NCBI GenBank assembly: GCA_963693085.1
Contig: OY856409.1
Span: 525,473,303-525,537,302, forward strand
Direction of reading: 5' to 3'
DNA: 64,000 nt
DNA from: Alisma plantago-aquatica
Taxonomy: Eukaryota > Streptophyta > Magnoliopsida > Alismatales > Alismataceae
Shown in pieces: positions 1 through 11,467 of the stretch (position 1 is the stretch's first letter; each line of letters opens with the position of its first letter). Under the pieces are notes generated by a model. The model saw only the letters and a program-made list of their open reading frames with translations, made no database searches and was not told the origin of the DNA. The translations under genes and the position numbers were made by a program.

Positions 1-580
1 GATTTTGCATAGTAGGTTCCGCTATTATCTGGAATGAAGTGTTAAGAAGAAAATGACCCTTTTGACATCTCCTAAAGTAATGGTGTTGTCATTGTTGGAG
101 AGTTTGGATAAAGGATTGTCGGTGTTTAAGTCTATGAAATCTCCATATTCCTCCTCATCTATATCTAGCTATTTTTAGGATGTCTTTTTTCGAGAAGTAG
201 AATCCTAACCCATCAACCATGGAAGTGAAAGAGAAGGGGTTATCGGAGTCCCTAGTAAGATTAGCATAAAAATCATTTATGGCATGGGTTGACTAGAAGC
301 GGAATGATGGTTCAAGAAACACCATCAATTTTTGCACCTTAAAGAGCTTGGGGAGATCAAGGAGCATGATGAAGTCATTGGTGTCCACCAGGGATCGAGG
401 GAGAGGAGTGTTTGAGGTATGTTTGAGGTAGTGTTCTCTAGTAGCAATGTCATTGAAGGTGATGTTGTTGATGATGCTAAAAGTTTGAGTGACTTGTCTT
501 CCCTTCCTTGCCACAACTTTCTTCTTCCCTCCATGCATCGAAGATGAGGCCATCTTGCAAAAATGGACGTGAGAGAACAA
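1..580 (-). pseudogene. Env-position plant transposon-protein ORF, broken, runs off left edge
   Basis: The first reading frame starts at an ATG at 580 (or at the MASSS Met ten codons in) and stops at TAG 293-295. The same frame continues past that stop with HAINDFYANL and a FSFTSMVDGL stretch, stops again near 150, and a shifted frame carries DIDEEEYGDF. The order FYANL, then a V-G-x-x-x-x-FS region, then an acidic D-x-x-x-EEY resembles the 'putative plant transposon protein' domain (Transposase_32 type) found in plant LTR-element polyproteins. It lies downstream of and parallel to the Sirevirus pol once the 618-5660 solo LTR is removed, the position where Sireviruses carry an extra env-like ORF. 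Two stops and one frameshift mark it as dead. Family assignment is by motif memory only, and it could belong to a separate element. Confidence 0.5.
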
Positions 581-1501
581 CTAGGGATGAGAGTGAAAGA
601 GTATTGTTGAAGGATAGTGTAACATCCCTGACATGGGTTATATTCTAACCCTAGATGTTTTGCTTAATAAGATTGAGTAGATGCTTAATATTATCTTGGG
701 AAAAGTAATTAGGGCTCATAAGAAACTTATGTTTCAATTTTGGTCCTGTTTGAACAATGTTGAAGCAATGTTTGCTTTTTTTGGACTAAAGTGCAAATTA
801 CCCAAGTTGAGGGGATAATTTGCAAATGATTCATGATAAGATTTTACTCTGATTTTGAGACATCATAAGAATGAATATGATGTAGTGTAATGGTTCTCAC
901 AAGCTTGGGCACCAAGATTAAGCTTGTAAAGCAATCCTTGTGCATTAAAACCTAGTTTTGGTATAATGTGCAATTTACCTAAAACATAGGGTTCAATATG
1001 CAAATTACCACTTCAATAAGGTCCTTAATGTTTCTTGGCATCATGTAGGGCAAAGAAAATGAGAGGGGAATCTCATTTGAATTAAGTTGGTGGAGAGAGA
1101 ATCTTGATATTAAAATAATCAAGATTTAATCTTAAGTGAAACCCTAATTCAATTTAGGGCAAAAATGAATGTATTAATTAAAGGGCCTTCAACCAAAATG
1201 TTATTGGTTGATTTTGAATAAGGATGGACTTTCTTTTTCCAAGATAAGGAACGAAAATATCCTAAGGAGGTGAAATTCCACTCACCTTATTATAAGTTAA
1301 AGAATTCCCACTCAAAAAGATATATTAGTATTATAATGGATTAAGGTGCTTATTTTCTTTTCCCTTAATCCATGGATAATGGAAGGGAGTTCGGTGGCTT
1401 TGAGTTGCCTTTGTATGCAAGCAAACTAAGGAGGAAGAGGTGGTAATATTTTTGGGATTAAATGCATTTTAATAAGGCATTTTCTCTCTCATCAATTTCC
1501 T

Positions 1502-1508
1502 TATAAAA
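1502..1508 (+). promoter_or_regulatory. Candidate LTR TATA box of the solo LTR
   Basis: TATAAAA lies about 0.88 kb into the LTR, after AT-rich sequence and before a CT-rich stretch. In the LARD-A copies a TATATATA lies at a comparable distance from the LTR start. If real, the U3 is under 1 kb and most of the 5-kb LTR is transcribed R/U5. Confidence 0.35.
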
Positions 1509-2008
1509 GTGCCATTTCCAAGCCCAAACAAAGGCTTTTTCAGATTTATTTCTTCCCCTTGCTTGAAAAACCGACCAAGGAGATAGGGAGGAACAGGAGG
1601 ACGACCCCCAACCTGTTGGTAAGCCTTGACCTTTGTTCTCCTTGATTCCATGGTGGAAATCGAAAATAAATTATGGATTCCTTCCTATTTCGATCTCCTC
1701 TACAATCCTAACCAATTCGTTTCACTCAAAGCTTGAGGACTACCCTTGTAATAGTGAAGGGAGCTTCATTCACCATTGTTGCCGTGATATTGGAACTTTG
1801 GAGCTCAATTGGAGGCGGGTTTTATAACTTGAACCCTTGATTTTATTATTGCAATCAATTCCTTATCAATTGGTGATCAATTCTACATTTCCGAAATTAT
1901 GTTTGGTTGATTGATGCAATTTCCATGGAAATCACAGCAGGTTTAGTGGGTTTAGATCTTGATGATGATTATATCATCATAAGCACACACCTCCCCAAAT
2001 ATCTTGGG

Positions 2009-3176
2009 CAAACAGTTTCAAAGTTTGGTTGGACCAAACGGTTTCACCAAACCGTTTGGTGACCAAACGGTTTGCAAACCATTTGGGAGAAAACGGTTTC
2101 AAAACTGTTTGAGATGGTTGACCAAGGGTTGACCGTTTGGGATTCCTGTTCATAATTATTTTTTTTGATAACCCTCCAAATGTTAGGTATTAACTCTAAA
2201 GGAATCGTGATTTGAAGGCAAATCAATTAGGTAAACCTAATTGGATTAAGTGCTGATTTTAAACCTGATTAACTTGACCTTTTTGGGAAAACGGTTTCAA
2301 AACCGTTTGAGATGGTTGAACAAGGGTTGACCGTTTGATATTACAGTTCCTAATGATGTTGGTTAGTGACCCACCAAATTTTATGGGTTAAATCCAAAGG
2401 AATCATAGGTTTAAGGCTAATCCATTAGGGAAATCTAATTGAATTAAGTGCTGATTTTCAACCTGATTAATTTTACCTTTTTGGGAAAACGGTTTCAAAA
2501 CCATTTGAGTGAGTTGACACAGGGTTGACCGTTTGGTATTACTGTTCCTGATGATGTTGGTTAATGACTCACCAAATTTTTTGGATTAGTTCCAAATGAA
2601 TTGTGAGTTGAAGGCTATTCAATTGGGCAAACCCTAATTGAAACCAGTGCTGAAATTCCAATGAGTTAATTTGAGATTTTGGGTTGATTAGCCCAAATGG
2701 TTTCAAAACCGTTTCGGGATCACCCAAACGGTTTCAAGACCGTTTGGGGATCACTCGAGACCGTTTGGAGGTCTGGGGTTAAGTATAGGTGACCAATTTA
2801 AGGTCCAAAGGTACCAAATCATATTGCAATTAAGTGCTGATTTGTTGATCTACTCGATAGACAAATCCTTGATGATTTTTCACTAGAATCCAAAGGTTGG
2901 ATGAGCCAAACGGTTTCAATACCATTTGGGGCTCATCCAAATGGTTTCAAAACCGTTTGGTGGTCACCCAAGACCGTTTGGAGGTCTAGGGTTGGGTATG
3001 GTTAGATGTTTGAAGGTCTAAAGGTACCAAGTTGATTTGCAATCAAATGCTGATTTGGTGATCATCCCAATGATCCAAACTTTGATTGGTTGACTTGCAT
3101 TATGATGTGGACATGGGAAAACGGTATCAAGACCGTTTGGAGGTCATACAAACGACCTCAAGACCATTTGGGGTCA
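2009..3176. repeat. Cluster of AAACGGT...ACCGTTT palindromes inside the solo LTR
   Basis: About a dozen short palindromic or half-palindromic motifs built on AAACGGTTTCAAAACCGTTT and AAACGGT half sites recur every 50-200 bp. They are mixed with longer, partly repeated AT-rich units containing AATTRAGTGCTGATTTT. The same cluster sits at the matching place in both LARD-A LTRs. Confidence 0.8.
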
Positions 3177-3970
3177 GGTCATACCCAATTTGGATGATGG
3201 TTCAATGGTTTCAAAGTAACTAGTCTCACGTTGATTAGTATTGAAGGATCATCGATTCCAAACCCTAATTCAATTGATTCAAACCCTAATTGATGATCAA
3301 TTGAGGGTCAATTGAGGGTCAAATCAGTTGAAGGTTGACCTATTAAACTCAATTGAAGTATGAGTATAGGTTCAATTGATGATTGGTTCCATGAATTCAA
3401 TGATTGAAGTAATCAACATTGGAAACCCTAATTCAATTGGATACCTCATGTTATTGAAGGTCCAATTGATAAAACCTTTTTGGAAACCTAATGTAATTAG
3501 GTGAGAGATACCCTTAATGGTACTAATCAATAATGCATAACAAATGCATGGATCCAATACATGATGTAAACCCTAATTGAGGCTGATTCCATGTATAACC
3601 CTAATAAGAGGTTGTCTACATGTGAAATCACTAATTAGGATGAATAGTAAACCCTAGTTGAGGGTGTATCCATGTAAAACCATAGTTGAGGGTGTATCCA
3701 TGTAAAACCATAGTTGAGGGAGTATCCATGTGAAACCCTAACTGAGGGTGTATCCATGTGAAACCCTAATTGAGGGTGATTTTATGAGAAACCCTAATTG
3801 GGAATGATTAGTAAACCCTAATTATGGGCAATGTGATATAAAACCTGAATGAAGGGTGATGCTATATGCAATCCCTATTCTAAAAGAAGGGAGATGGTAT
3901 ATGAAACCCTAATTCCTAATGAAAGAATACAATTCATACTTGAAAATGATTCATGAGGTGAACTCCTGTG

Positions 3971-4123
3971 GCACGACCGTGTAAGGTAGCACGACCATGA
4001 TATCTTTCCTTTGCACTACCGGCAAGGTAGCACGGCCGTGGTGGATTCACTTTGCACGACCGTGCAAGGTATCACGACCGTGGTGACTTTCTTTGCATGG
4101 TCGTTCCTGGCTGCATGGCCGTG
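3971..4123. repeat. Cluster of CACGRCCGTG palindromes
   Basis: GCACGACCGTG, GCACGGCCGTGG, GCACGACCGTGC and diverged variants recur at roughly 25-40-bp intervals. A matching GC-rich island is present in both LARD-A LTRs (23653-23752 and 31039-31140). It stands out from the AT-rich surroundings. Confidence 0.75.
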
Positions 4124-5740
4124 GTGCTCTATGTTTGATTTAGAGTTGATTTGAATAGGACCTAACATGATAAATGTGATGAACTTGTGCATAAAGTATT
4201 AGGATGGGTAGTACCCTAATACAATCTAAGTATATGAACTCAAATAAGATAAAGGTGTTGAGGGAAGTGATACATCAATATATGATAGATATCATATCCA
4301 ACACCCCAAATGTTGGTATATCTTGTTGTGTTATAAGTCCAATACAATTGGATGAATGACACATGAGATATATGATGGAAATCCTAATCCTGGTAAAGGA
4401 ATAAGGGTGATAACCTTGAATTAATGATATATTTGTTTTTGCTTGGTGTTGATACATAATTGATGTACTGCTATCATATGTGCTAACCATGCAAGTACCA
4501 TGATATGATGGGCATAGCCAGGTATAAGCTATGATGTGTTTTTAATTTGAATTTGTTTATTGAGCCTTGTGTGCCATAATATACCTTGTTGCATGGTAAG
4601 AGGTAGCAAGAGAGTTAATGGGCCTTAAGTGTCATGATGGATGCTTGTGTAACAAGTATCATGCTTACCTTGGTCAGATGACCTAAAGGTGTTAGTTACT
4701 TGAGAATGTGGTAACAATGCTTAGGTGATGAGCTAAGGGTTTAAATACCCATAATCACATGGTTAGGGTATTGAAATTGTGAAAGGATGACAATTCCCAG
4801 TGGTGAATTGAGGGATTAAGATCCCAACACTTTATGAAAAGAGTATGGCTACGGGCCATGACTCCACAATGATATTGCCAGGCTTTAGATATATGATCTA
4901 AGCCTGAAGAGAGTTAATGCAGTGGTAATGATTTTGTAGTTTGAATAGATGTTATACATGTTCTTCATACTCATTAAAGGATAAGTGACATGTTGATTTT
5001 ATCAAGTTATAGTTGCAATGTTTCTGATATAGAATAATGTTCTAATCTGTTAGACATTAAAGTATCTGCTATCAAATAAATATGATTACCCTGTTCATAT
5101 TTATCTTCTTAAGATGCAATAATAATGTTACTGGATGAGAGTTATATCTCTCCCTGGGGCAATTTTTATAATTATCTCACCCCCGTGGGAACCACATTTT
5201 TAGGTGGACGTAGACGAGGAGACAGGAATCCTTCAGTAGGTGAAGGACAACAGTAGCAGCAGGGACAACAGTGAAGTCTCAGGTGGAGACATTGGCTGTT
5301 ATGTCATGTTCAGATGTATATAGAGTCCTATGTGTCATCTTTGTACTCTCAGGTCCTCGGAGTTTTAGTTAGTGTTTTTTTTAATGAATCGATCTGAGAT
5401 TTTGGCTTGATGCACTCGAAGCTATATGCTGTCTATATTTTATGTTGGAGACAGCTGATGTTGTAAATCTCATGAAGAGATAGTACAGGACATGTACTTT
5501 GAAATAGAATGTAAATGTTATACTTTGGCTCTTAAAGAAAAAGATTTCCAATGTGTGAATCTCTTTGCAAAAGTTTTAATTTTTAGTGATTTTCGCTAAT
5601 CCGCTGCTTGATGAACGCTTCCGCATTAGTTAATCTTGTTTTCGTGAGACGATCATTATAGATAGCTCTAAGAGATCACTAGAGAAGAGGTAGATAAGAG
5701 AGCAAGTGAGTTGTGTGTAGAATGGGCGGATTAGGGTCCT

Positions 5741-5747
5741 ATTTATA
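5741..5747 (-). promoter_or_regulatory. TATAAAT between pol and the env-position ORF
   Basis: On the minus strand TATAAAT lies in the pol-to-ORF spacer (5661-6150), followed by a pyrimidine-rich leader that joins, across the solo LTR, to the ATG at 580. Upstream are three GGTCGA-type motifs including the palindrome CGGTCGACCG. It could be an internal promoter for the downstream ORF, or the spacer could be part of an LTR. Confidence 0.35.
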
Positions 5748-6149
5748 GCAAATTAGGGACCTAGTCGGTCGACCATTTCGTCAACTGAGAGCCCAACGAA
5801 TCTCTGTAGACGCTCCTCGCAATAGTCAGTTCGGTCGACCGTTGCAATTTGAAAAAGTGACCGTTAGATGGAGGGTTCGGTCGAGAATTTTCTCGAATGA
5901 GGGGCCATTTTGCAAAAAAAAATCAGTTTGCAAAATTTTGAGAGTCATCTTGGTCCAGCATATTTTGACCAAATAAGTGTCTGTATGAGTAGTTTTGGTG
6001 AATTGTTTTGAGCTTGTTTATGTACTTGTTAATGATAGTAAATTATTGTGACAAGTAATCATTACTAGAGTCACGTGTAATAAAAATATCATAAAATTCA
6101 ATTAGAATTTTGAGCACATATAACAAAGAATACAACTTCTAAGGGAGTA

Positions 6150-6600
6150 ATAAGTAACCTCTTTCTGATATATTGAAATTGATCAAGAGGAAGAGGTTTG
6201 GTAAAGATATCCACTAATTGCTCTTCAGTGTCAACATGATGGAGATATATATCATTTTTAGAAATATGATCTCTCAAGAAATGGTGTCTAATTTCAATAT
6301 GCTTGGCACGACTATGTAAAAAAGGATTATTGGCCTAGTTTATAGCACTAGTAATATTACAATAAATCAGCATAGAAGAGAATGTAAAACCATAGTCATT
6401 CAAGATTTGTTGCATATAGAGTACATGAACACAACTTGATCCATCCGCCACATATTCAGCTTTAGTGGTGGATAGGATGATTGTGCTTTGTTTCTTACTA
6501 AACTAGGATTCTAAGGCTCTTCCTAGTAAGAAACAACCACCAATTGTGCTCTTGTGATCTACTCGACAACCAGCGTAATCGACATCAGTGTAATATTTTA
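6150..6600 (-). pseudogene. Sirevirus RNase H domain, broken
   Basis: Conceptual reading gives YYTDVDYAGCRVDHKSTIGG, then STTKAEYVADGS, then AKHIEIRHHFLRD, and finishes with EEQLVDIFTKPL. These are the usual landmarks of copia RNase H: the catalytic Asp in D-x-D-[WY]-A-G, the Glu in KAEY, and the terminal DIFTKPL. At least two in-frame stops interrupt it (in the SXFSKK and SAINxANN regions). It follows RT directly on the same strand and closes the pol frame. Confidence 0.85.
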
Positions 6601-6625
6601 AATCTAGCAATTGTCCCTTAGGATA

Positions 6626-7690
6626 TCACAAACCATAGTCAATAGTACAAGCAAGATATCTTAAAATCCTTTTAATGGCTTGAAAATGAGAACACATTGG
6701 TTTTGATTGAAATCTAGCGCAAAGTCCAATGGAGAACATGATGTCCGGTCTAGAGGCAGTTAAATATAGCAAACTACCTATCATGACCCTATACAAGGAA
6801 TCATCAATGGGTTCACCATTTTCATCATTATCAATTTTGACAAAGGTAGCCATCAGAGTGGTAGCATGTTTGCAATTTTCCACACCAAATCATTTTAAAA
6901 GTTCTTTGGTGTACTTCTCTTGGCTTAGAAAGATTTTGATTGGTGTTTTTTTATTTGAAAAGCATGGAAAAATGTTAATTCTCCCATGATACTCATTTCA
7001 AACTCTTTTTGTATAATGTCACTAAATTGATTACATAAAGAATCATTTGAAGCTCCAAATATAATGTCGTCCATGTATATTTGAACAACAAGAAAATCTT
7101 ATTCATAAGTTTTGAAAAATAGTGTAGAATCTGATTTTCCTATCGAAAATCCATTATCAAATAAGTAATTTTTAAGTCTTTCATACCAATTACGTGGTGC
7201 TTGTTTAAGACCATATAGAGATTTCTTAAGTATATATACATGATCAATTTTATCAGGAATCTCAAAGCCAGGTGGTTGAGAAACATATACCTCCTCTTCT
7301 ATAATTCCATTTAAGAAGGCACTCTTGACATCCATTTGGAATAGTTTGATGTCTTTGTGGGATGCTAGAGCTAATAACATTCTAATAGCCTCTAGTCTAG
7401 CTACAAGAGCATAGGTTTCATCAAAATCTATTCCTTCTTGTTTGTTATAAACTTGAGCGACCAACCTAGCTTTGTTTCTAACTACTTCCCGAGCTTCATT
7501 GTGTTTGTTCTGAAAAACCCGCTTAGTTCCAATAATGGTTTTATCTTATGGTTTAGGAACTAAGTCCCATACATTATTTTTTGTAAATTGATTTAGTTCT
7601 TCTTGCATGACCATTATCCAATATTCATCCTTTAAGGATTCAATTACCTTTTTAGGTTCAACGATTGATATGAATGCCATGGTTGCTACA
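6626..7690 (-). pseudogene. Sirevirus reverse transcriptase, broken
   Basis: The RVT_2-type domain starts near 7690 (EELNQFTKNNVWDLVP), continues through [20 protein letters not shown], and holds the first catalytic Asp in [29 protein letters not shown] follows, and the catalytic YMDD lies at 7077-7066. A second open segment (6883-6626) carries GSLLYLTASRPDI and the link towards RNase H. The enzyme would have copied the element RNA into DNA. A stop after VPKP near 7550 and breaks around the YMDD region prevent a functional product. Confidence 0.9.
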
Positions 7691-7851
7691 TCTCTAAATA
7701 ATGATTGAGTTTTGACTTTATAAAAAGGGTTTCCTATGATTAAATCTTGAGGATGATGCTTGATTAATCTAGGAATGGGTTGTCGTGTCTCATTTTGTTG
7801 CTCATTTTCAGTATTTTGATCATTTTTAGTAGATATGGTTAAGTCATTAAT

Positions 7852-9065
7852 TTAATGAATTACATATTTGAAGTTTTCATTTTCATTTTCAGTACTTTGT
7901 GTTGTTATTTCATGAAATGTGATAAGAATTGATTCTTCAACCTTTTTAAAGAATGTATTATAGATTCTAAATGCCTTGCTTGAAGTTGAGTATCCCAAGA
8001 AAAATCCTTTATGTGATTTATGGTCAAATTTATCTTTATCATCCTTTGTATTTAAGATATAACAGGGTGTACCAAAAGCATGAAAATAATCAACTCTAGG
8101 TTTTTTGTTGAAAATAATTTCATAAAGAGTTTTCTTAAGATGGGAGTGAATTGTTACATGATTCAATACATAACATGCATGTTGTGTTAACTGCTTCAGC
8201 CCAGAAAGTTTTAGGTGTATTGTGTTCAAGTAACATAGTTCTAGTTGTATCTTGTAAAGATCGATTTTTCCTTTCTACTAGCCCATTTTGTTGTGGAGTG
8301 TGTGGAGCTGAAAAATTATGTGTGTACCCTTGAGATGTACACAACTCTTCAAAGATATGATTTTCAAACTCTCCACCATAATCACTCCTAATGGTACATA
8401 TTTTGTTTTGTAGTTGATTTTCAATTTTGAATGAATATTCTAATTGTATCATCTTTGGTTGAAAGGAAACAAACCCAAGTATATCTACTATAATCATCAA
8501 CAATGAAAAAGCAGTATCTTTTACCACCAATAGACTGAGTTCTCATTGGACTGAACAAATCCATATGAATGAGTTCTAATGACCTAGTAGTTCTAAGTAA
8601 AGTCTTAGATTTGAAAGAAGTTTTACTTTGCTTACCTAAAGTACATAGTTCACAATTTTCAGGTTTGTCAAAAGAAAGTTTAGGTAAACCACGAACAAAA
8701 TCATATTTAATCAACTTTTTGATAACATGTGAACTTGCATGACCTAGTTTTTTATGCCATAGTAGTAAGGATTCATCATTAGTAATAAGACATTTTCCAA
8801 CAATAGCTTGCATGGAATTATGTCTAAGTATATACAAATTTTCTAATATTTTTGCTTCATAAACAACATTATTTGTGTTTTCTATAAGTATCTTACAACA
8901 AGATTTGTTAAAAAGAACATCATAGCCACTATCACATAATTTACTTACACTAATCAAATTATGATGTAATCCATCAACAAGTAGGATATTTTTTATTTGA
9001 AGATTTGTACCAACACTACCTATTCCAATAATTTTACCTTTGGTGTTATCTCCGAATGTGACCAT
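7852..9065 (-). pseudogene. Sirevirus integrase with pre-integrase zinc-binding region, broken
   Basis: From the right, the segment at 9065 holds the end of protease, then LWHKKLGHAS and CELCTLGKQ (the HHCC zinc-binding region), then the first core Asp in IHMDLFSP and DDYSRYTWV. After a frame change, 8530-8135 holds the second Asp in IRSDYGGEFEN and the Glu in PQQNGLVERKNRSL. A further frame (8229-7852) holds FHAFGTPCYIL and KGFFLGYSTSSKAFRIYN, the usual copia integrase C-terminal region. The catalytic triad residues survive, but two frame changes break the protein. Confidence 0.9.
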
Positions 9066-9170
9066 ACCACTCTTATTTTATTCAAAATTTTTGAAATGCT
9101 TCTTTGTTTCCAGTCATATGTTTGGAGCAACCACTATCGACCACCCACTCCTACAAAAATAGATAGGTTT
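9060..9170 (-). pseudogene. Sirevirus protease active-site region
   Basis: The minus strand reads WVVDSGCSKHMTGNKEAF, with the DSG aspartic protease triad and the SKHMTG motif normal for plant copia elements. Just upstream another frame reads ITWVPKPIYF, the Sirevirus-type WVPK linker before protease. A frame change after KF and a stop before NKSGMVTF break the join to the integrase-side frame. Confidence 0.8.
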
Positions 9171-9199
9171 TGGTACCCATGTGATGGTCCTTTTGGTTA

Positions 9200-9610
9200 G
9201 GAATGTTTATTAAAGCATGTTGTATTTTAGAATAAGTCATTTGAAAGAGTTTTTGAACAATTTTTAACAACAAGATTGAGTATAGTCATAAGTTGATTGA
9301 TTCAGAAATAAACTCTTTATAGAATACTACTCGGTCGACAATTAATTTGACCGAAAGGCTTCTCGATCGAGTTAATTGTCGACAGGAATAATTTGTCAGT
9401 AAATACAATTTTGAACAGAACATTCTTTGATCGATAGTCTATTCGACCAGATGGATCCTCGATTGAGTATTTTTTCGATCAGAACTGATTTTGTGTGCAT
9501 TTATCAATGTTAAGAAAATCATTAAATCATGAAAAATATGCAAGTTAAAACTATGTTTAGTTGAGATAAGACAATCAATTTTTCAATTTTAGTTTTAGGT
9601 CAAATATCAA
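9200..9610 (-). other. Gag-protease linker rich in TCGAC/GATCGA motifs
   Basis: No open frame is kept here. The stretch lies between the second zinc knuckle and the WVPK-protease region and is AT-rich, with recurring CGGTCGAC, GATCGA and GTCGAC motifs (about 9330-9475) that resemble those in the 5760-5885 spacer. Confidence 0.4.
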
Positions 9611-10110
9611 CTAGGTATCATAATATTTATAAGTTTGTAGTTTTGAAACCCAAGCTAGATCCTTATCTTTATTTCTCTTGTAAGGGCATGAAAAATAATA
9701 ATGACCAAGACGTAGACAATAATGACAACAGATAAAATCAATTTCATTTCTCTTTTTACCATTTTGGTCATGAGGTGAAGTTGTTTTTGGTACATACATG
9801 ACCTTTTTCTTGGGTGCTTGTGTCCTTTTAGCTCTAGGTTTTGATAGAATTTTTCTTTGGGTACATAACCTAGACCTCTCCTCCCAATTTGTCCAGAAGA
9901 GTCTTTTAGGATTTTATCAAGTATATCTTTATTTTTCAAGCTACTAATATTTTTTTGCAACATACCAATTTCACCTATTTTTCTTTTAATATCTAATTTT
10001 GTTTGATCTAGATTAGGTAGCAAACTGTTTCTTTCTTTTACAATAGCATCATTATCCAAATGAATGCATAAAATAGGTTGAGTTTGATGATCATTTATTT
10101 TAGCAAGCAA
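9611..10110 (-). pseudogene. Sirevirus gag C-terminal part with second zinc knuckle
   Basis: One frame (10110-9655) is Lys- and Asn-rich and looks like a coiled-coil gag linker. An overlapping frame (9799-9611) carries CHYCLRLGHYYFSC, a good CX2CX4HX4C zinc knuckle, followed by a Lys-rich stretch and AWVSK. Two frames in this short span, both out of register with the upstream gag, show frameshifting. The knuckle would bind RNA in the capsid. Confidence 0.7.
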
Positions 10111-10283
10111 TTCAACCTTTTCTTGATAAAGAAAATTATAGTTTGTTTATATAGCAAGTAACTTGATATTATGTTCATTAATAGAAGATTTTAAGGTATC
10201 TCTTTCAGACATAAGACTTTCATTTTCATAAGAGTGAGTGTATAGCTTAGCATGCAAATCATTATTAGTTTTTGTAAGCTTTT

Positions 10284-11420
10284 TCAAAAAATTTTACAGT
10301 CAATATATTTTTCATGTATCTCTTGAAGACTAGTTACTGGTTCTTCTTTAGATAGTTCAAGAAGACTTACCTCAATTGAGTCCTTGTTTTCATCTTCTTT
10401 GGCCATAAGACATTCAAATTCCTCCTCTCCACTTCCACTTTCATCACTTGATTCGTCCCAAGAAACTTTGTAGGCTTTATCTCCTTTGTCTTTTTTCGTG
10501 AAAGAAGATTTCTTCACTTTCTTGATTTTAGGACAATCATTCTTCACATATCCTTTCTTACTGCATTCAAAACACCTAAGAGAAGAAGAGGAAGAAGCAC
10601 TAGAATTCTTGTTAGATTTATACCTTCTATATTTGTTACCATTCATAATGAGTGCATCCTCTTCATCATCTCCTTCACTTGTTTTATCACTTTCTTGAGT
10701 GATGACTTTTGATTGAGTCTTTGTTATATCTTTCAAGGCCATGTCCTTCCTTTTTCCCTTTTGAAGCTCAGCCTCCACACTTTCTTCTTCTTCAAGGGTG
10801 ACCTCATGAGTTTCTAGGTTGCCAATGAGCTGCTCCATCCTCATTGTGGTGAGATCATTTTCTTATTCAATAGCCGTCACCTTTGATTTGTATTTTGGAG
10901 GCAAAGATCTAAGAATTTTGGATACTTGATCTTCTTCACTTATATATTTTTCTAATGCACTTAAGTTGTTAACAATGGAAGAAAGTATTGCATACATTTC
11001 ACTAATAGATTCATTAGGTTGCATATGAAATTGTTCAAACTTTTGCTTAAGCATATTGATTTTATTATTTTTAACTTGGGTAGTTCCTTCGTGAGTTATG
11101 GAGAGTTTATGCCATATATCATAGGCTGTGTCACATGAGGATATTTTAATAAATTCACTTACTGAAATAGAATAATATTTTATGCTTACCGCTTTGGCAT
11201 TCAATTGAACTTTTTTTACCATGTTGGGATCCCATGTTAGATATTCGGTTGTAGGAAGCACATAGGGATTGGACACCATGCTCCATAATTCCAAGCTAAG
11301 TCCTTGGAAGTAGAATTGTATTCTTCTTTTATAGTAGGTGTAGTTGCTTCCATCAAAAGGTGGTGGCCGAGTTGTGTGAGTTCCTTCAAGGTTGAGGTTT
11401 CTCAACAAGTTGTCCCCCAT
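10284..11420 (-). pseudogene. Sirevirus gag N-terminal part, one premature stop
   Basis: The start at 11420 (MGDNLLRNLN) lies just inside the primer site. It continues with the copia gag signature FDGSNYTYYKRRIQFYFQ, LWHKLSITHEGT and SISEMYAILSSIVNNL. A single TAA at 10863-10865 splits an otherwise continuous frame that resumes with ENDLTTMRMEQLIGNLETHE. Downstream lies CFECSKKGYVKNDC, a CCHC knuckle whose His is replaced by Tyr. An acidic Ser-Asp-Glu tail (WDESSDESGSGEEEFECLMA) is typical of SIRE-type gag. It would form the particle shell. The stop and the altered knuckle make it non-functional. Confidence 0.9.
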
Positions 11421-11453
11421 TCTTCGAGACCTATTATGGCTCCTTGAAGACCT

Positions 11454-11465
11454 TCTCAGATACCA
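11454..11465 (-). promoter_or_regulatory. Sirevirus primer-binding site, tRNA-Met type
   Basis: The minus strand reads TGGTATCTGAGA two bases after the presumed LTR end (CTTTCA at 11468). It differs by two bases from the common plant site TGGTATCAGAGC. Confidence 0.7.
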
Positions 11466-11467
11466 AT

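Larger units (their letters stand above)
613..5665 (+). mobile_element. Solo LTR of the LARD-A family (5.04 kb) with GATAG target duplication
   Basis: The LTR proper is 618-5660. It begins TGTAACATCCCTGAC, the same start as the two LARD-A LTRs read on the minus strand (26884 and 34293). It ends through AACGCTTCCGCATTAG and TTAATCTTGTTTTC, the same terminal stretch as theirs. Length is 5043 bp against 5041 and 5064 bp for the LARD-A copies. GATAG occurs at 613-617 and 5661-5665. The last 18 bases are diverged and end in TA instead of CA. No internal domain, primer site or second LTR follows, so I read it as a solo LTR left by LTR-LTR recombination. It is inserted between the Sirevirus pol and the ORF starting at 580. 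It is clearly more diverged from the two LARD-A LTRs than those are from each other. Confidence 0.85.

Noticed and set aside
3590..3850. AACCCTAA-type runs as interstitial telomere repeats
   Set aside because: The motif is AAACCCTAATTGAGGGTG in a longer unit, not tandem TTTAGGG, and belongs to the LTR's own repeat blocks.
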